Source of the DNA: CALDTK01 sp045110575
GTDB lineage: Bacteria; Bacteroidota; Bacteroidia; Chitinophagales; Saprospiraceae
Length of the DNA stretch: 64,000 nucleotides
Reading direction: 5' to 3'
Assembly (NCBI GenBank): GCA_045110575.1
Contig: JBGCGF010000015.1
Coordinates: forward strand, 62,001-126,000
The stretch's first letter is position 1; every line of letters begins with the position of its first letter. A program made the position numbers and the translations under genes. Shown here one piece after another: positions 60,025 to 64,000 of the stretch. Under the pieces are notes generated by a model. The model was not told the origin of the DNA, made no database searches, and saw only the letters and a program-made list of their open reading frames with translations.

Positions 60025-61122
60025 TTAAGACTGCAGTTTCGACCAGTAAGATTGCTCACTGTATGCTGTCCAGGCACCGTAGGTTTTGGCGAAAGCCGAA
60101 TAACTTTCATACGCCTTTCGGCAAAACGCATCTTGTTCAGAAACCTCTTGAATCACTTCTTTAGCTATAGGTCGCAGCGCATCAATCAATGGCTGCGGTA
60201 AGGTGCGAATGTCAGTGCCGTATTCCTTGAGCTTGTTGATGTACTCACCGTTTTTTGCTTCAAAAGCTTCTAGAGTCCAGCTGTTTGCATTAAGTATAGC
60301 CGTCTTTACGATGGCCTGTAAATCAGCAGGTAGCCCTTCTAAAGTAGGCTTGTGAACCAGCATTTCAAGTACAGTTCCAGGTTCATGCCATCCCGGACCG
60401 TAGTAGTATTTCGCCACTTCATGGAACCCCATGAGGTAATCGTGGTAAGGTCCGATCCATTCCGTTGCGTCAATGACACCGCGCTCTAGATTGGTGTAGA
60501 CCTCGTTGCCCGGAGAAAGTAGGGTAGTGCCCCCTGCCCTCTCGAACACCTTTCCTCCAAGGCCTGGGATGCGCATTTTCAATCCCTGAAAACTTGAAAT
60601 GTCATTGAGTTCTTTGTTGAACCACCCAGCCATTTGAACGCCTGTATTTCCGCCTGGAAATGGAATCAAATTGAAATCTGCGTAAATTTCTCGCCAGACC
60701 TCAAGTCCGCCGCCTTGCAGCAGCCAGGCATTCATTCCTTGTGCATTCAGGCCAAATGGCAACGACGCGAAGAATTGTGCCGCTGGAATCTTTCCTGCCC
60801 AGTAATAGCTCGCACCAGATGACATCGCGGCTGTACCGAGGCTCACGGCTTCAAAACACTCGAAGGCAGGAATTAATTCGCCTGCGCCGTAGACTTTGAT
60901 GTTCAATCTCCCTCCGCTCATCAGGCGAACCTGGTCAGCCAATCGAACACATGCTTCATGTAAAATGGGAAATCCTGGTGGCCAAGTGGTGACCATTATC
61001 CATTCATACTTCTTTCCTGTGATGACGTTGAGTAATTCTGGTGACGTATCAGCGGATGCACAGGCTGCGCTCATGGCTGCTGTTGTAGCTGCAGCTGCAG
61101 TGAAAAAATCTCTTCGTCGCAT
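60025..61122 (-). CDS. TRAP substrate-binding protein (DctP/TakP-like), Tat substrate
   Basis: A 365-residue periplasmic solute receptor. The N-terminus MRRRDFFTAAAATTAAMSAAC is a twin-arginine signal, as in many TakP-type receptors. The mature part has WIMVTTWPPGFPILHEA, GGRLNIKVYGAGELIPAFECFEAVS, SSGASYYWAGKIPAAQFFASLPFG and GVIDATEWIGPYHDYLMGFHEVAKYYYGPGWHEPG (the conserved metal/substrate site of TakP keto-acid binders). It serves the DctQM genes but on the opposite strand, 18 bases away at the 3' ends. Two opposed iterated motifs lie in its last 100 bases. Confidence 0.88.
   Translation of the reverse strand: MRRRDFFTAAAATTAAMSAACASADTSPELLNVITGKKYEWIMVTTWPPGFPILHEACVRLADQVRLMSGGRLNIKVYGAGELIPAFECFEAVSLGTAAMSSGASYYWAGKIPAAQFFASLPFGLNAQGMNAWLLQGGGLEVWREIYADFNLIPFPGGNTGVQMAGWFNKELNDISSFQGLKMRIPGLGGKVFERAGGTTLLSPGNEVYTNLERGVIDATEWIGPYHDYLMGFHEVAKYYYGPGWHEPGTVLEMLVHKPTLEGLPADLQAIVKTAILNANSWTLEAFEAKNGEYINKLKEYGTDIRTLPQPLIDALRPIAKEVIQEVSEQDAFCRKAYESYSAFAKTYGAWTAYSEQSYWSKLQS
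60083..60127. repeat. Closest iterated motif pair, 3' end of the TRAP receptor gene
   Basis: GCTTTCGCCAAAAC reverse at 60083-60096 and CCTTTCGGCAAAAC forward at 60114-60127, 17 bases apart. The pair codes for FCRKA and SAFAKT in the receptor's last 35 residues and could fold as a hairpin. Confidence 0.85.
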
Positions 61123-61175
61123 GGGAGTAAGTTAATTGGGTTCTAGGGAATTGAGATGTGGGTTTTAGGATTAGA

Positions 61176-61407
61176 GGCTCCTGTACAGCGATGTAGCTGT
61201 TCGTAAATCGACGAATTACAAATAGGCTCCTGTACAGCGATGTAGCTGTTCGTAAATCGACGAATTACAAATGGGCTCCTGTACAGGACTGTAGCTGTTC
61301 GTACAATTGGGGTTCTGTACAGAGCTGTAGCTGTTCGTAAATCGACGAATTACAAATGGGCTCCTGTACAGAGCTGTAGTTGTTCGTAAATCGACGAATT
61401 ACATACA
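61176..61407. repeat. Five-unit 49-bp tandem repeat array
   Basis: Units start at 61176, 61225, 61274, 61310 and 61359; the third is cut to 36 bases. Each reads ggctcctgtacagcgatgta, gctgttcgtaaatcgacgaa, ttacaaat, with palindromic parts CTGTACAG and TTCGT...ACGAA. No gene. The rest of the 730-base gap 61123-61852 is AT-richer and shows only a weak repeated ttattatgttaaa stretch (near 61434 and 61714); I see no gene in it. Confidence 0.85.
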
Positions 61408-61852
61408 AGCCCTAAATTCATAGCCCTAAATTTATTATGTTAAATAGAGCAGGGTTCAGAACCACCGATAGTGTAGAGGGCTGAAAAGGGGTCAGAATGA
61501 AATTAGTAGTGATTGTGCGCAAATACAGCGTTTCCGATAGGCTAGTATATGCGACGAGAATTGAAAAGTGTAGCATTTACAATTTGAAATGATCTGAAAC
61601 GGTGTAGAACCAGCGACAGCTAACAGGATAATAGCTAATTCGGAACGATGCAGGTCATTTCCTTCAAAGCTATATCTCCTACTCGATGTGCTCAATAAAG
61701 TCCTATAATCTATATTATGTTAAACAGAATTGTTCACATACCCACATACGGAAAGCTTTGCTCCTATCGGCTCTGTGCCCGATCGAGCGAATAATTTTGC
61801 TCTACGGTCGTCTGTGCGCGCGCTAATCAAAAAAAGTCTGAGTGGATGTTCT

Positions 61853-62365
61853 TTAAGTGTTCCACGGAAGCTTACCAATAGCCATTCGTAAATAACAACG
61901 ATTAATAACTGATGTCACTATTAAACCAACAGCTAGAATACTAGGAACTAAAATTCCTAAGCTGAAATCAAAATAAAAAAGAAGCAGATAGATTACGAGT
62001 AATAGCCCTAGCACAAATCGAAATTGTCTGTCTACTGACCAGCGAGATGATTTAGTAGGTTTTCGATCATCTAGTGCGAAGAGCCTTGGGTTCATGTCCT
62101 CAAGCTGCTTTGCAGCAAGGAAGACATTAGAATAGCCAAGGAGATCTAATTTTTTCGCTACGGACTTTGCCCGCGCGCCGCTGTTACAGATAAGGCATAT
62201 CTTTTTACTCGTATAGGCTTCAAACTCCTCGATACGAATGCCCGCTAATGGTTTATTTATACTCCCAGGAACGTGATAGTCAGCAAACTCATAAGGCTCT
62301 CTTACATCTATTAATACCGTTGCTTCCGAAGCTAAGTGTTCTACTTCAGTGTCCAAATACCTCAT
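61853..62365 (-). CDS. Rhodanese-domain membrane protein
   Basis: A 170-residue protein from ATG 62365: rhodanese domain at about 1-95 with IDVREPYEFADYHVPGSINKPL and active-site Cys60 in CNSGARAKSVA, then two TM helices (about 118-140 and 143-160), a DUF2892-like tail. Such proteins handle sulfane sulfur at the inner membrane. The local DNA is AT-richer than its surroundings, which may mean acquisition, but no mobility genes lie nearby. Confidence 0.82.
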   Translation of the reverse strand: MRYLDTEVEHLASEATVLIDVREPYEFADYHVPGSINKPLAGIRIEEFEAYTSKKICLICNSGARAKSVAKKLDLLGYSNVFLAAKQLEDMNPRLFALDDRKPTKSSRWSVDRQFRFVLGLLLVIYLLLFYFDFSLGILVPSILAVGLIVTSVINRCYLRMAIGKLPWNT

Positions 62366-62528
62366 GTTTCTTGCCTTTGATTCGCAATTATAATTGCATC
62401 CAAAGGGTAGCACTACCCCACTTTTTTCGATGGGTTCTCTGACTTTATAGTTGGTAGAATACTGCAGAATCTAGTATGTCACATCCTGTAGCTTTAGAAA
62501 TCATGTAGCGGAATTCAAGTATTCACGC

Positions 62529-63395
62529 TTACGATGAAGCGTTTTTGCCCTTTCCAAATGACCAACGACCACCGAATTGAACGACCGCCTGTCCGAACCA
62601 GAAGTTCTGCTTTGCTTTATCTGCCTTTTCGAATGTGGTTCGAATCCAAGGCATCGTTGTAAATCCGCCTTTCATCTCAGATTGTAAGAAGAAATGACGC
62701 CATAAGCCAAGCTCAAGCCCACCGCTTGCCGAAAAGGCCAATCCTGCGATGTTATACTCATCATGGCGCTCCTTACCTAACAAAGTGACATCACTTCTTG
62801 GGCGCATTACACCAACTGCAAACGTTTCATATGCTCCAAGTGAGACCCACTTTTTCGTGAAAAATGTATGACTTTTTCGTGCTCCTATGAATACAAAATT
62901 GAGTCCGTCGGTATGCTCATAGTCTAGGAAATCGTTCGTAATTTCTTTCAATTCACCAGCGTACTCTCCATCATGGACCGTCTCAGAGTTCCTGATGGAT
63001 CCTGAAATTGGAACATTCTGTCCTTCAAGAACTACATATTTCATGTGATCAACGCCTCCGAAAATATCGAAGTCGTTAGAGAGGTAGTATCCAAGTCTGA
63101 AATTGAATTGTGGTATAGAGACCGTCGCTGGATTCAGAAACCGGTTGACTGTAAACTTCTCTTGTCGTTGCGTTCCCTTTACATCTGAAAGTGTAAAATC
63201 GTAGTTGTCACCAATGAACTGAATGTCGGACTTTGTATAACGGTCTTCGTTCCAACCCCATGAAGCATAGAATGAGCCCGTCTTGTCGGCTTTGGCCTTT
63301 GGAATGACAACGTTAGTTGAAGTCTGAGCCGAAGAATCTAAGCAGAACACAAGGCTTAACGCAGTGATAAGCAATACTCTATACATAAGGTTCAT
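62529..63395 (-). CDS. Outer membrane beta-barrel protein of unknown function
   Basis: A 288-residue exported protein: signal peptide ending at SSAQ, then alternating strands with aromatic girdles (GSFYASWGWNEDRYTKSDIQFIGDNYDFTLSDVKG, FNFRLGYYLSNDFDIFGGVDHMKYVV) and a last strand FWFGQAVVQFGGRWSFGKGKN. It is like small Bacteroidota barrel proteins (PorT/OMP_b-brl type). The second in-frame ATG (codon 4) is equally possible as start. Function unknown. Confidence 0.72.
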   Translation of the reverse strand: MNLMYRVLLITALSLVFCLDSSAQTSTNVVIPKAKADKTGSFYASWGWNEDRYTKSDIQFIGDNYDFTLSDVKGTQRQEKFTVNRFLNPATVSIPQFNFRLGYYLSNDFDIFGGVDHMKYVVLEGQNVPISGSIRNSETVHDGEYAGELKEITNDFLDYEHTDGLNFVFIGARKSHTFFTKKWVSLGAYETFAVGVMRPRSDVTLLGKERHDEYNIAGLAFSASGGLELGLWRHFFLQSEMKGGFTTMPWIRTTFEKADKAKQNFWFGQAVVQFGGRWSFGKGKNASS

Positions 63396-63570
63396 TGTAG
63401 TTCATTTTGAATTGAAGCAACGCAAAGAAACAGAAATTAGCAGACGTATTCATGCCTGTTTTGCGAGTTAGCAGTCAAGCGTTGGAATAAGTAACCTACT
63501 TGAGCATTTGAGTGTTCTCTATTTGCAGTTAGTAGCCGATGTTGATGTTCACTACCCTGCCCCATTGCCT

Positions 63571-64000
63571 ATGCGTACCTACATTCAAACTGTCCTTTTC
63601 CTAGTCGTCCTTTTTGCTTCTTCCATGGCAATCGCTCAAGATGATGGGAATCCTAATGAGTCTCCGGTACGATTGGAGTATGTAGTTGCTCAGAACAATG
63701 GCACTGCAAATGCTGGTTCGTTCGTAGTCAAGAACAACTACTCAACTCGAACGCTTTCAGCCCACGTGCTAGCTTGGGAGCTTTCATATAAAGGTGAAGC
63801 TATTCAAGACGGGGCCTTTCCTCTGGATGAGGTCAAATCTGGAGACACGAAATATGTCAAACTGAAGGATCTCCTGGACCTAACGGTTCTTGAAGACTTA
63901 AACGATGGCCTAGTTTCGCTATTTGCTGAAGTTCAATGGCTTAATGGTGAAAAGGACCCGATTCGAATTGTAGGTGAATCGGTGGTTTTGGCGGAAGCTA
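63571..64000 (+). CDS. Secreted protein with beta-galactosidase domain-4-like module (partial)
   Basis: Open reading frame from ATG 63571 running off the window end (143 codons seen). Signal peptide MRTYIQTVLFLVVLFASSMAIAQ, then VRLEYVVAQNNGTANAGSFVVKNNY, STRTLSAHVLAWELSYKGEAIQDGAF and SGDTKYVKLKDLLDL. The pattern resembles the Ig-like domain 4 of LacZ-type glycosidases (N-x-y...L....+.WE+...G). Whether a catalytic domain follows is not visible. A one-mismatch iterated motif lies at 63985. Confidence 0.65.
   Translation, partial: MRTYIQTVLFLVVLFASSMAIAQDDGNPNESPVRLEYVVAQNNGTANAGSFVVKNNYSTRTLSAHVLAWELSYKGEAIQDGAFPLDEVKSGDTKYVKLKDLLDLTVLEDLNDGLVSLFAEVQWLNGEKDPIRIVGESVVLAEA

Noticed and set aside
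61176..61407. CRISPR array
   Set aside because: Repeats are directly adjacent 49-bp units with no unique spacers, and no cas gene is present.
61492..61695. Minus-strand 67-codon frame in the long gap
   Set aside because: No similarity, signal or start context; composition looks random.

Overview
The window is ordinary chromosome of a member of the Bacteroidota. Evidence: a probable type IX secretion component (PorE-like OmpA/TPR lipoprotein), a TonB receptor with an N-terminal carboxypeptidase-like domain, DUF4199-type membrane proteins, a BatA-like protein next to a dihydroorotase-like gene, the carboxyspermidine route to spermidine, -7 boxes of the Bacteroidota type (TAnnTTTG) and no obvious Shine-Dalgarno sequences. 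Base composition is moderate. I would guess a marine lineage but cannot place it below phylum. There is no transposase, integrase, phage gene, rRNA or CRISPR array.

Layout. 1-7.6 kb, all minus: an exopolysaccharide operon (chain-length/BY-kinase-like protein, Wzx flippase, glycosyltransferase, a 36-residue membrane mini-protein absent from normal ORF calling, Wzy polymerase/ligase, half-size TolC-like protein). 7.7-17.5 kb, plus: BatA-like protein, GT-C-like membrane protein, two GT2 enzymes, a dihydroorotase-like protein without its metal ligands, three small DUF4199-type membrane proteins, heptose-bisphosphate phosphatase. 17.5-21 kb: Smr protein, methyltransferase-ridA-queE, a repeat-rich gap and tRNA-Ser. 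21-31 kb: lipoprotein, tRNA-His, leuS, PorE-like protein, thiolase, LysM protein, kdsB, cdd. 31-38.3 kb: saccharopine-type reductase, flippase-like protein, then a polyamine block (ureohydrolase, carboxyspermidine dehydrogenase, nspC) with prmC. 38.3-47.7 kb: SUI1 factor coupled to a degenerate beta-lactamase-like lipoprotein, a phosphodiesterase lipoprotein, TonB receptor, lamin-tail/T9SS-sorted protein, patatin, PyrR-like transferase. 47.8-64 kb: membrane Fe-S oxidoreductase pair with a Bacteroidota-specific partner, photolyase, gyrA, TPR proteins, TRAP transporter, rhodanese, and a secreted protein cut by the window end.

The most interesting signal is not a gene. A 14-base motif, consensus GCTTTCGCCAAAAC, recurs at least 22 times on both strands, inside genes and between them, in every reading frame. 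Its positions 1 and 8 always stay complementary (G-C, C-G or A-T), its single mismatches cluster at position 5, and neighbouring copies tend to lie in opposite orientation. It looks like a genome-wide DNA-level signal comparable in kind to uptake sequences or HIP1.

A second theme is palindromic intergenic DNA: gene ends copied in inverted form after the stop codon (leuS, and the PorE-like gene), nested multi-arm palindromes, three dispersed repeat families and a 49-bp tandem array.
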